Part shown: positions 7,679 through 14,373 of the stretch, piece after piece
Layout: each line of letters begins with the position of its first letter
How positions within the stretch are numbered: position 1 is the first letter of the stretch
Origin: Heritagella sp051881655
Lineage (GTDB): Bacteria; Bacillota; Clostridia; Oscillospirales; Acutalibacteraceae
DNA: 19,017 bases
Reading direction: 5' to 3'
NCBI GenBank assembly: GCA_051881655.1
Contig: JBJEQH010000034.1
Coordinates: 1-19,017, forward strand
Translations under genes and position numbers: made by a program
The notes under the pieces: generated by a model
What the model saw: only the letters and a program-made list of their open reading frames with translations
Told to the model about the DNA's origin: nothing
The model's database searches: none

Positions 7679-8698
7679 TCAGGAATTCCAGATGCGCAGA
7701 ATCTCCGATGCCTCTGGCATTCCCTGGGCCTCGGCCTTTTTCAGCCACGCACACCCGGTATTGGGGTCCTTTGCCACACCGTTGCCCACCAGATAATAGC
7801 TGCCCACCATCAATTGCCCTTTGGCATCGCCCATCTGCGCCGCCCGCATGTACAGAGGAAAAGCCGCCGCATAATTCCCCGCTTTGTGGCAGGGCGTAGC
7901 CGCGCGGTGTACCTGTTCCAGGAACATCTTGCGCGCACCCTCATAGTTCTGCTGGGCCGCCTTTTCCAGCCAGAAAAGGCTTTGTTCGCCGTCCTTCGGA
8001 ACACCCTGTCCCAGGATGTAGAAGCATCCCAGCAGATACTGGGACTTGGCATGACCGGCCTGCGCGCCTTTGCGGAAATAGGGGATCATCTCATTATACT
8101 TCTGTTCCTTGTACATCCGGTCGCCGATCTCACAGGCAATTTCCCCCAGGTTTTTTGACGCATTCGGATCTCCCTGCTGCGCGGATTTCTCCAGCCAGAA
8201 AAGACTCTGATCGTAATTCACCGGAACACCGCTTCCCAAAAAGTAAAAACTGCCCAGCAGATACTGAGATCGGGCGTGGCCAATCTCGGCCCCCTTTTGG
8301 AAATAAGGGATCATCTCGTTATAACGCTTCTGCTGATACAGCTGGCAGCCGATTTCGCAGGTGCGCTCGCCAAAATTCTGTATGGCCTGCGGATAGCCCT
8401 GCCGGGCCGATTTTTCCAGCCAGTACAGTTCCTTCCCCAGATCCTGGGCCACTCCCTGCCCCAACCGGTAAAAGCAACCCAGCAGAAACTGCGAAGCCAT
8501 ATGCCCCATCTGGCCAGATTTCTCAAAATAAGGGATCATCTCCTGATACCGCTGGGCCTTATATAAAACACAGCCCTGCTGAAACAGCGCGGCTGCCTGC
8601 GAATCGCCCCCAGCCGCCTGAGACGCCGGTTGGGAAACCGGCTGGGGTGCCGACGGAGATGCTTCCTCTTTCTTCTTGCCACGTCCAAATAATGCCAT
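7679..8698 (-). CDS. Sel1-like (SLR) tandem-repeat protein
   Basis: A 339-residue alpha-solenoid protein of the Sel1-like repeat class, related to TPRs and generally serving as a protein-protein interaction scaffold. A basic start (MALFGRGKKKEE) and a Ser/Pro/Gln-rich linker (13-34) precede three full 75-residue units at 46-120, 121-195 and 196-270, and a diverged shorter fourth at 271-339. Each unit has the pattern Y-N-E-M-I-P-Y-F, G-H-x-x-S-Q-Y-L-L-G, F-Y-x-L-G-x-G-V, then F-W-L-E-K-x-A-Q-Q. There is no signal peptide or membrane segment, so it should be cytoplasmic. The ATG at 8698 follows AGAGGAG at seven bases. It is a single-gene unit with its own extended -10 promoter. Its partner cannot be deduced from neighbours. 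Confidence 0.85.
   Translation of the reverse strand: MALFGRGKKKEEASPSAPQPVSQPASQAAGGDSQAAALFQQGCVLYKAQRYQEMIPYFEKSGQMGHMASQFLLGCFYRLGQGVAQDLGKELYWLEKSARQGYPQAIQNFGERTCEIGCQLYQQKRYNEMIPYFQKGAEIGHARSQYLLGSFYFLGSGVPVNYDQSLFWLEKSAQQGDPNASKNLGEIACEIGDRMYKEQKYNEMIPYFRKGAQAGHAKSQYLLGCFYILGQGVPKDGEQSLFWLEKAAQQNYEGARKMFLEQVHRAATPCHKAGNYAAAFPLYMRAAQMGDAKGQLMVGSYYLVGNGVAKDPNTGCAWLKKAEAQGMPEASEILRIWNS
7682..8563 (-). repeat. Tandem coding repeats, 225-bp period
   Basis: Four head-to-tail units inside the Sel1-type gene: 8563-8339, 8338-8114, 8113-7889 and a shorter, diverged 7888-7682. Units two and three are the most alike at protein level (EMIPYF, SQYLLG, SLFWLEK in both). This suggests duplication of a two-SLR block rather than of a single SLR. 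Confidence 0.85.
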
Positions 8699-8749
8699 CC
8701 TGTCTACTCCTCTCTTTTCCCATCATTTTGTCCGCACAGGGATAAATGT

Positions 8750-8758
8750 ATTATACCA
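8750..8758 (-). promoter_or_regulatory. Extended -10 promoter of the Sel1-type gene
   Basis: On the minus strand the sequence reads TGGTATAAT (complement of 8750-8758), a perfect TATAAT with the TGn extension. No good -35 is present at the expected distance, which is normal for extended -10 promoters. The start would be near 8743, about 45 bases before the ATG. Confidence 0.6.
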
Positions 8759-8850
8759 GAGATTTTGAAAATCCGCCATTCTTTTCCGGTATTTTTCAAC
8801 AAAACTTCACAAGTCTGTCACTTTTCCTCGTTATTCTCTCTTTTTCGTAG

Positions 8851-8856
8851 TATACT
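8851..8856 (+). promoter_or_regulatory. Possible -10 of the CbiK-like gene
   Basis: TATACT at 8851-8856 lies 82 bases before the ATG of the chelatase-like gene. The -35 at 17 bases upstream (TCGTTA) is weak. A short imperfect hairpin (CTCT, CCC / GGG, AGAG, within 8881-8902) lies in the predicted leader. The rest of the 239-base divergent gap holds only the Sel1 promoter; I see no cobalamin riboswitch. Confidence 0.35.
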
Positions 8857-8937
8857 TAAAAAAGCAGTTCACGCCGGTTGCTCTCCCCAATTTGGGAAAG
8901 AGACATTTTTGAAACAAAGGAAAGGAGGCCCGCCATC

Positions 8938-9663
8938 ATGAATCCCGCTGTTCTGCTGGCTTTTTTCTCCCCTTCCCTGCCTGATCCCTGCCCTTTCCTG
9001 CAGGAAGCCAAATCCCTTTCTGTTCCCGTTTTCGCCGCCTGCCTTTCCCCAAAATCAGGGGAAGTCCCTTCGGTTTCCCGGATCCTTTCTCAAATGGCGC
9101 ACAGCGGCTTTTCTCCCCTTTTCGTTCAGCCCATGGGGCTGCTGGCGGGAGAGAATTTTCAGTGCCTGTGCTCACAGGTATCCGCCCTTGGCAGAAAACT
9201 GAATGGACCGGTCCAAATAGGCCGCCCTCTTCTCTCGGAAGAAGAGGATCAAAAGGCCATCGTCCGCATTCTCTCCCACCTTCCCCGGAATGAGGGGGAG
9301 GCCCTGGTTCTCATCGGCCACGGCACGGCCCACCCATCCGGCGCCGCCTATCCCGCTATGCAGGCCATGGGAGAAAGGATGGGGATTCCCCACTGGTATG
9401 TAAGCACCCTGCGTGACCGGGAGGCGCTCCTCGCCCTTTTGCAGCGCGACGGTATTCACCGGGCCCTGCTGGTACCGCTGTTTCTCTCCTTCGGATTTCA
9501 CGCCCGGCGGGATCTCTCAAACCGCCTTCCGGATTTTTTGCAGCAAAACGGTATTCTCACCCGCTGCCATCCGGCCGGTCTGCTGGATAACCGCGATATA
9601 TGCACTCTGCTGAAAGGCCATCTGCGGCAGGATTTGGAGGCTTTGCTCTCTATCACTTTTTGA
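8938..9663 (+). CDS. CbiK-like sirohydrochlorin cobalt/metal chelatase family protein
   Basis: A 241-residue class II chelatase-fold protein resembling CbiK, which inserts Co2+ (or Fe2+/Ni2+) into sirohydrochlorin or a similar tetrapyrrole. Two features support this: LVLIGHGTAHPSGAAYPAMQ with His128 in the GHGT motif, and PLFLSFGFHARRDLSNR with His188 near where CbiK has its second metal-binding histidine. The glutamate that Salmonella CbiK supplies between them (in a GTVEGYP-like strand) is not obvious; here the strand reads YVSTLRDRE. The N-terminal half is divergent, lacking the usual FGTS motif (it reads AFFSPSLPD). The ATG at 8938 follows AAAGGAGG at nine bases. No cobalamin, sirohaem or metal-transport gene is adjacent, so substrate and metal are open. 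Alternative: an orphan chelatase-fold protein with another role. Confidence 0.72.
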   Translation: MNPAVLLAFFSPSLPDPCPFLQEAKSLSVPVFAACLSPKSGEVPSVSRILSQMAHSGFSPLFVQPMGLLAGENFQCLCSQVSALGRKLNGPVQIGRPLLSEEEDQKAIVRILSHLPRNEGEALVLIGHGTAHPSGAAYPAMQAMGERMGIPHWYVSTLRDREALLALLQRDGIHRALLVPLFLSFGFHARRDLSNRLPDFLQQNGILTRCHPAGLLDNRDICTLLKGHLRQDLEALLSITF

Positions 9664-9679
9664 AAACAATATTCTCACA

Positions 9680-9726
9680 AAAAGACACAGCGCCCTTGAG
9701 GAAACCGATCGAGCGCTGTGTCTTTT
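9680..9726. terminator. Bidirectional terminator between the CbiK-like and GNAT genes
   Basis: AAAAGACACAGCGC (9680-9693) and GCGCTGTGTCTTTT (9713-9726) form a perfect 14-bp stem around a 19-base loop, with A-rich sequence on one side and T-rich sequence on the other. It serves the plus-strand chelatase gene (stop at 9663) and the minus-strand acetyltransferase operon (stop at 9764). Confidence 0.88.
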
Positions 9727-9763
9727 ATTTATTGCATTTTCAGCGGGCGGGCTATAAAACAAC

Positions 9764-10180
9764 CTACGCCCTTCCCACAGACTTTATCAGGAACCAGTGG
9801 GTCTCTCCCTCCGGCAGCAGCAGGGTGCCGCAGTCCCGGTACCCCCGCGCACAAAACCAATCGTGCATCCACTCTTGCGCCAGTACATCGGCCATCACCC
9901 GGGTGTACCCATAAATCCGGGCCCGGGTCTCCCATTCCGCCAGCAGTCTTTCGCAGATCTCCTCCCGATTTTCCGGCAGAACGGTCCCCAGCCAATGGAC
10001 CATGGGAAACCGGCTGGCGAAAAAATCATACCGAAGCCACCCGGAAAAACGCCCGTTGTGCTCGGCAACCAGCACGCGTCCGCTGCGCAGAAGGGTGTCC
10101 CACTCCGACAGGGGAACTTTTTTGTCATACGTCATCAAAAGGGGAACATCCTCCTTTTGAAGATTACGCAGAGTCAGCAT
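9764..10180 (-). CDS. GNAT-family N-acetyltransferase (degenerate acetyl-CoA loop)
   Basis: A 138-residue protein with the GNAT layout: an N-terminal strand-helix (LTLRNLQKEDVPLLM), the central strand RVLVAEHNGRFSGWLRYDFF (35-54), a helix at about 70-90, the strand TRVMADVLAQE (93-103) and the C-terminal WFCARGYRDCGTLLLP (108-123), where the FYxxxGF-type GNAT motif lies. The acetyl-CoA pyrophosphate loop is unusual: the expected R/Q-x-x-G-x-G/A sequence is replaced by ENREEICERLL. Substrate is unknown. The ATG at 10180 has AAGGAGGAG (complement of 10186-10194) five bases upstream, embedded in the end of the preceding LOTUS/DUF3825 gene. The two frames overlap by 7 bp (ATGCTGA), so translation is coupled. 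It is the last gene before the shared terminator. Confidence 0.8.
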   Translation of the reverse strand: MLTLRNLQKEDVPLLMTYDKKVPLSEWDTLLRSGRVLVAEHNGRFSGWLRYDFFASRFPMVHWLGTVLPENREEICERLLAEWETRARIYGYTRVMADVLAQEWMHDWFCARGYRDCGTLLLPEGETHWFLIKSVGRA

Positions 10181-12543
10181 GGGATCTCCTCCTTATCAGG
10201 CGCTTTTTCCCGCTGCAAAAAGGCCCGCACCGCATCCACCGTCAACCAGGAATCCTCCATTCTCCCCAGCAGGCGGGTATTCATATAGGCCATGGGCAGG
10301 GTTAAAACGGTGGGTGCCGTATATCCGTTCTCCGTTCTCTCCAGCAGCAGGGCCATATCCACCCCGTTCCCGCCCAGGGAGAGGGGTACCAGCCATTCCA
10401 TGACCTGCCGGGTGGGATAGTAAGTGGGCACAGCCCACCGGGGGTTGTCCCGTAAAAGAGAAACCGTTTTCTGTACGGCTCTGTCAAAGCGCCGGCATAC
10501 TTCCCGGAACAGCGGCGGATTTTTTTGCAGATAGCCACCGATTTTTCGAAGCTGTGCCCGGAAAGCCGCACTTCCCCGCGGAAAACCGGCCGCTTCCTGC
10601 CACAACTTCCGGGCCGTATCATCCTGTTCCCAGCAGCGCGCCAAAAATTCACAGGGTAATCGGGTGATATTGTCCACAAGAATATGGGCGTATTCCGGCG
10701 CAATCACCCCCCGGGGATCATAGGGCGGCATTTCTTCCTGCCCGTAGTCCGCCTTTTCCGGGGGCTCTCCTTCCCATATTCCCTTTTCCCGTTCCTGCTC
10801 CCAGGGGGAAAAGCAGGAAAACGTCCACCGGGTGCCATAGGGATTGGGAGCCGCCGGAACAAAAAAGGCGAAAAGATCCGTCCCCTGTTCCGTTTTCAGC
10901 CCGGTGTGAAAACAGGCCCCCCGGGGGGATTCCTGTATTTTCCCCTCCCGATACAGGCGCGAAAAGGTGTGCAGCAGGTATTCCCGCAGGATCACATAGT
11001 TCTGCTGTCCGCTTCCGGAAAAATCCCAGGGTTCCGGCGCCGCCATGGCGGCCAGCTTTCCCAGATTTTTCTGCCATTTTCCCATATAGGCCCACTTTTC
11101 CAGGGAATCCTCCGGGTTTTTCAGACTGCCCACGAAATGCAGCAGCCACAAAGGGCCATCCGTTTGCCGGTTGGGAACAAAGACCGCGGTGACCGGCTCT
11201 CCGTCCTCGGTTTTCAGCGGAAGGGGCAGAAATACCCGGTTCCGCTCCTTTTTCAATGCACCGCGCCTTTCCCCATAAACCTGCCGCAGAAAATCCGCCG
11301 CCCGGGGGGCATTTTCCCCCTCCCGGTCCAGCAGATGCTGCAGGGCCGCCGCACTGGCCGCGGGGAGGCAGGCAAATTCCTCCCATGTTTCGGGCCACGG
11401 CGTCTCCTTTAAAACAGAGGACGGGCCGGGTTTCTTCTCCATCCGGCTGAGGACATAGGGCTGCTTTTGCGGCACCCGATTCCTTTTCAGCACCAGCGTG
11501 ATTCTCTCGCCCAATGGGGTGGCAAGGAGGAAGGGCAGGCGCACTTCTTCCGCTTCCCACGGCCAGCCCCCGGATTTTCGCACTGTCTCATAGGAGTCAA
11601 TCAGCCCCTGCATCACATCCAGCGGCTGTTTTCGCCCCTCGTTCACCCATTTTTCCAGGGTGTACAGCTGCTTTTGCGGCAAGAAAGCCAGCGCCCGCAC
11701 ATTTTGGGGCAGGAACTTCTCTCTTTTTTCGCAATGCACCAGCATCCAGGGCGGAAGGGAGAGATCCCCGCTTTTTTCCAATTTCAGCCGCACGCCATTG
11801 CCATCCCAGGTCTCGATCTCCGGTTCCCAGAGAAAAGTCTCCCCCTGCGGCTCCGGCTTTTGTTCCCTGTAGCTGAGTGCCAGTGCATCGGCCAGCATCT
11901 GCCACACGTCCCGGGTGCCCTCGCCTCCGTTGATCAGGGCCGAGAGAACCTCCATCTGCCGGGGCGGTAAATAGAGAAAATCGTACAGCCGCATACGGTT
12001 TTCTTCCTTTTCCTCGGGGGATAGCTCCTTTTCCCGCAGGGACAACAGGATATCCCCCTTTCCGTCATCCCTGCAAACGGTAAAAACATCCGGCAGCTTT
12101 TCAATCAGCGTGCGCATCCGTGAAACCCCATACTGGCGGCAGTTTCTCCCCTCTTTCTGCATCCAGCGGCTGAGCTGTGCCGCCGGAAAAACAGGTTCGG
12201 CCGTATTTTTTCGCACCATCGCCCGCAGAAAATCCTTTTCCTTTTCATCCAGCGGCCGCTTCCCGTTTCCCTGTGCCAGGCAAACCTCTTCCAAAGAAAA
12301 GCCGTGCAGAATAACCGTGTAATCCCGCTCCCCTTCCTGCCGCTCTACTGTCAGGAACCCATCCAAATCCCGCAGAAGATCCAGCATACGGGCATAGTGC
12401 AGTGCATCGGGGGTGTAACCGCTTTCGTGCAGAAAACGGGCCGCCCGGGCCATGGGCATCCGGTTCGGTACCCCGAAACGCGCGCTCATCTTTTCGAAAA
12501 TTTCTCTTTTTGTTGTCTGTTCCATTCTCTTGTTCCCATTCAT
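10174..12543 (-). CDS. LOTUS/OST-HTH and DUF3825-like protein, predicted RNA-binding
   Basis: A 789-residue soluble protein of unknown function; no signal peptide or membrane segment. The domain calls are from sequence pattern. Residues about 10-80 and 101-170 look like two LOTUS/OST-HTH winged helices: the second has QYGVSRMRTLIEKLPDVFTV, matching the family pattern dYGf-kl-dLle-lPdvF-v. Residues about 485-755 resemble DUF3825, with LEKWAYMG, LAAMAAPEPWDF, LREYLLHTFSRLYREGKI, ACFHTGLKTEQGTDLFAFFV, and finally DMALLLE and TVLTLPMAYMNTRLL. Residues 310-370 and 415-472 look like weaker copies of the DUF3825 core. LOTUS domains bind RNA (in some cases G-rich RNA or G-quadruplexes) or protein partners, so an RNA-related role is inferred. 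ATG 12543 is chosen for a sensible N-terminus, with GGGGAAGG upstream. A TTG at 12696 with AAAGGAG would add 51 Arg/Gly/Ser/Pro-rich residues; ATG 12525 is also possible. It is coupled to the GNAT gene. Confidence 0.7.
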   Translation of the reverse strand: MNGNKRMEQTTKREIFEKMSARFGVPNRMPMARAARFLHESGYTPDALHYARMLDLLRDLDGFLTVERQEGERDYTVILHGFSLEEVCLAQGNGKRPLDEKEKDFLRAMVRKNTAEPVFPAAQLSRWMQKEGRNCRQYGVSRMRTLIEKLPDVFTVCRDDGKGDILLSLREKELSPEEKEENRMRLYDFLYLPPRQMEVLSALINGGEGTRDVWQMLADALALSYREQKPEPQGETFLWEPEIETWDGNGVRLKLEKSGDLSLPPWMLVHCEKREKFLPQNVRALAFLPQKQLYTLEKWVNEGRKQPLDVMQGLIDSYETVRKSGGWPWEAEEVRLPFLLATPLGERITLVLKRNRVPQKQPYVLSRMEKKPGPSSVLKETPWPETWEEFACLPAASAAALQHLLDREGENAPRAADFLRQVYGERRGALKKERNRVFLPLPLKTEDGEPVTAVFVPNRQTDGPLWLLHFVGSLKNPEDSLEKWAYMGKWQKNLGKLAAMAAPEPWDFSGSGQQNYVILREYLLHTFSRLYREGKIQESPRGACFHTGLKTEQGTDLFAFFVPAAPNPYGTRWTFSCFSPWEQEREKGIWEGEPPEKADYGQEEMPPYDPRGVIAPEYAHILVDNITRLPCEFLARCWEQDDTARKLWQEAAGFPRGSAAFRAQLRKIGGYLQKNPPLFREVCRRFDRAVQKTVSLLRDNPRWAVPTYYPTRQVMEWLVPLSLGGNGVDMALLLERTENGYTAPTVLTLPMAYMNTRLLGRMEDSWLTVDAVRAFLQREKAPDKEEIPC
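10186..10194 (-). promoter_or_regulatory. Ribosome binding site of the GNAT gene inside the LOTUS/DUF3825 gene
   Basis: The minus strand reads AAGGAGGAG at the codons for Lys-Glu-Glu near the C-terminus of the upstream protein, five bases before the GNAT ATG. It fixes the GNAT start and indicates coupled translation. Confidence 0.8.
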
Positions 12544-12549
12544 TTCATG

Positions 12550-12563
12550 CGGGGCCTTCCCCG
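12550..12563 (-). promoter_or_regulatory. Small hairpin over the ribosome site of the LOTUS/DUF3825 gene
   Basis: On the minus strand CGGGG-AAGG-CCCCG forms a 5-bp GC stem with a 4-base loop, six bases before the ATG at 12543. The only purine-rich ribosome-site candidate (GGGGAAGG) is inside it. The same element read on the plus strand is followed by TTTTT (12564-12568) and resembles a mini-terminator. It may restrain translation; this is inferred. Confidence 0.35.
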
Positions 12564-12600
12564 TTTTTAAAGGGCCATGAAGACGCCGAAAAGAGGAAAC

Positions 12601-12615
12601 CGGGGGTGTCCCCCG
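12601..12615 (-). terminator. Possible terminator at the end of the sugar operon
   Basis: CGGGGG (12601-12606) and CCCCCG (12610-12615) form a 6-bp GC stem with a 3-base loop, 78 bases after the last sugar gene. On the minus strand it is followed by GTTTCCTCTTTT, an imperfect U-run. It would separate the sugar operon from the LOTUS/DUF3825 gene and argues against the long TTG-start version of the latter. I see no clear promoter in the 149-base gap 12544-12692. Confidence 0.45.
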
Positions 12616-12692
12616 CTTTCCCCTTCTGTGCGCTTCACGGCTGCCGGCTTTTTTCTGCGCCGGACTTTCGGAACCCCTCACCCCTGTGCTTT

Positions 12693-13481
12693 TCAAACGG
12701 GCTCCTTTTGCGAAAACAGCGTTTTCAGGTATTGGCAGCTGGCTTTCCGCTCTTCCTCCGTTTTGGGCATGATTCCCTCGAAGGTCACCCCACCGCTGTA
12801 CCCATTTCTGCGCAGGGCGGCGGCGAAGGATTCATACCCGCCGCCATCCCCCTCCCGGGGAGCCATACGGGTAACCGGATGAGCAATATGACAGTGCCAC
12901 AGCTTTTCTCCGGCCAAAAGCAATTCTTCCGGATCCTGGTGTTCCTGTCCCACATGGTAATAATCGCACAGAACCCCGCCAAAGGGAACCTTCGTTTCCC
13001 GCACAACGACCATCGCTTCCTCAATGGAGTGGATAAAATTGGTCTCCTGCCGGTTCAGCGGTTCGATCACCACGCGGATCCCCTTTTCTCCCATGATAGC
13101 AGATGCCATGCGGAAAAACAAGGAAAACTGCCGTTTTCCCCGCTCGATTCCATACGCCTGCGATAAGCGCCGGGCTCCGCCGGAGCCCAAAACCGCAATC
13201 TGTGCGCCCAGCTTATGAAGCCGGCCGGCGGCTTTTTCGATATACCGGCGGTTTTCCTGCGGGTCAAAGCCCTCGCGGCCCAGAGGCCAGTCACCGGGCA
13301 AAAAGCAGTTGCCGGCCCGCACCGGCAGCCCGCATGCTTCCAGCTGCCCCTGCCACCGGGAGAACTCCTCTTCCTCTGCCTGCACCAGCGCAGTGATGTT
13401 CACTTCCAGATAATCAAATCCGGTTTTTTTGATCAGCGCCGCTTCCGGCGGCATACCGGTGCATCCGATCCAGATGGACAT
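12693..13481 (-). CDS. TIM-barrel sugar isomerase/epimerase, tagatose-3-epimerase-like
   Basis: A 262-residue (beta/alpha)8 protein of the xylose-isomerase-like/AP-endonuclease-2 family. The metal and substrate residues of D-tagatose 3-epimerase can be placed almost one for one: Glu140 in IEPLNRQETN, Asp173 and His176 in CDYYHVG, His198 in WHCHIAHP, Arg205, and Glu235 in VTFEGI. The spacing matches the known enzyme with an offset of about 12. A ketose (or keto-acid) 3-epimerase or hydroxypyruvate-isomerase-type activity is therefore likely; the substrate is unknown. I chose ATG 13481, with GGAGG seven bases upstream, over the GTG at 13487, which abuts the Shine-Dalgarno. It is the last gene of the operon, 15 bases after the SDR gene. 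Its C-terminal codons happen to include AAAGGAG before a TTG that overlaps the stop. Confidence 0.85.
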   Translation of the reverse strand: MSIWIGCTGMPPEAALIKKTGFDYLEVNITALVQAEEEEFSRWQGQLEACGLPVRAGNCFLPGDWPLGREGFDPQENRRYIEKAAGRLHKLGAQIAVLGSGGARRLSQAYGIERGKRQFSLFFRMASAIMGEKGIRVVIEPLNRQETNFIHSIEEAMVVVRETKVPFGGVLCDYYHVGQEHQDPEELLLAGEKLWHCHIAHPVTRMAPREGDGGGYESFAAALRRNGYSGGVTFEGIMPKTEEERKASCQYLKTLFSQKEPV

Positions 13482-13496
13482 GGTCACTCCTCCCTT

Positions 13497-14357
13497 TTAC
13501 ACACCCGAATAAGCCGAAAATCCGCCGTCGATGGGAAGCACCACGCCGGTTACAAAACCGGAAGCCCGGCTGTCCAGCAAATACAGGGCGCCGCCCAACA
13601 GCTCCTCCGCCTCGCCGAAACGGTCCATGGGGGTACTGCGCAGGATCTTGCCGGTGCGGGGAGTGGGAGCTCCCGTCTCATCGAACAGCAGCGCCCGGTT
13701 CTGATTGGTGACAAAGAACCCGGGGGCAATGGCATTGACGCGGATCCCCTCCCCGGCGAAATGAACGGCCAACCACTGGGTAAAGTTACTGACAGCCGCT
13801 TTGGCCCCGGAATACGCGGGGATTTTCGTCAGGGGCGTAAATGCATTCATCGAGGAGATGTTCAGAACGGCCGCCCCCTTCTGCCCCAGCATATCGGGCA
13901 CAAACACCTGGGTGGGGATCAGCGTGCCGAGGAAATTCAGATCAAACACAAACCCGACCCCCTCGGGATCCAGATTAAAGAAGGTGGCAATATCCTGCCG
14001 GTCAATATCCCCCGGCTCATAGGTTTCCCTGGTGGTGGTTGCGCGGGGATTGTTCCCGCCCGCCCCGTTGATCAGCAGGCTGCAGGGCCCAAAAGCCGCC
14101 CGTACCTGTTCATGGGCCTGCTGCATGGATTCCTTGTTCAGCACATCACAGCCGACCGCCATCGCCTGACCGCCAGCCTCACAAATCTCGGCGGTCACCG
14201 CTTTGGCTGCCTCTTCGTTTTTATCTAGCAGAGCCACGCGGGCGCCGCACTGTGCCAGCGCCTTTGCAAACATGCTGCACAGCACGCCTCCGGCCCCGGT
14301 GACCACCGCCGTCCGGCCGGAAAAATCCGGTGAAAAGGGCAGATCCAGTATTTTCAT
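13497..14357 (-). CDS. uxuB: SDR-family D-mannonate oxidoreductase (fructuronate reductase)
   Basis: NAD(P)-dependent short-chain dehydrogenase, 286 residues, of the type that replaces the long-chain UxuB in Bacillota (compare B. subtilis YjmF). The predicted reaction is D-fructuronate to D-mannonate, supplying UxuA encoded just upstream. Seen: cofactor motif VVTGAGGVLC (18-27), Asp45 after the second strand, INGAGG (96-101), and the catalytic Ser169, Tyr182 and Lys186 in ISSMNAF and AYSGAKAA. A long insertion after the NGAG motif (about 101-135, including PRATTTRETYEPGD) is typical of this subfamily. The start is ATG 14357, eight bases after AGAGGAG; the frame is open further 5' but would run into uxuA. 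Uncertainty: related SDRs act on other keto-uronates such as 5-keto-gluconate, so the symbol rests on the uxuA neighbourhood. Confidence 0.82.
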   Translation of the reverse strand: MKILDLPFSPDFSGRTAVVTGAGGVLCSMFAKALAQCGARVALLDKNEEAAKAVTAEICEAGGQAMAVGCDVLNKESMQQAHEQVRAAFGPCSLLINGAGGNNPRATTTRETYEPGDIDRQDIATFFNLDPEGVGFVFDLNFLGTLIPTQVFVPDMLGQKGAAVLNISSMNAFTPLTKIPAYSGAKAAVSNFTQWLAVHFAGEGIRVNAIAPGFFVTNQNRALLFDETGAPTPRTGKILRSTPMDRFGEAEELLGGALYLLDSRASGFVTGVVLPIDGGFSAYSGV

Positions 14358-14373
14358 GGTTTTTTCTCCTCTC

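Noticed and set aside
8857..8937. Cobalamin riboswitch before the CbiK-like gene
   Set aside because: The leader is too short for one and has no B12-box-like sequence; only a weak small hairpin is present.
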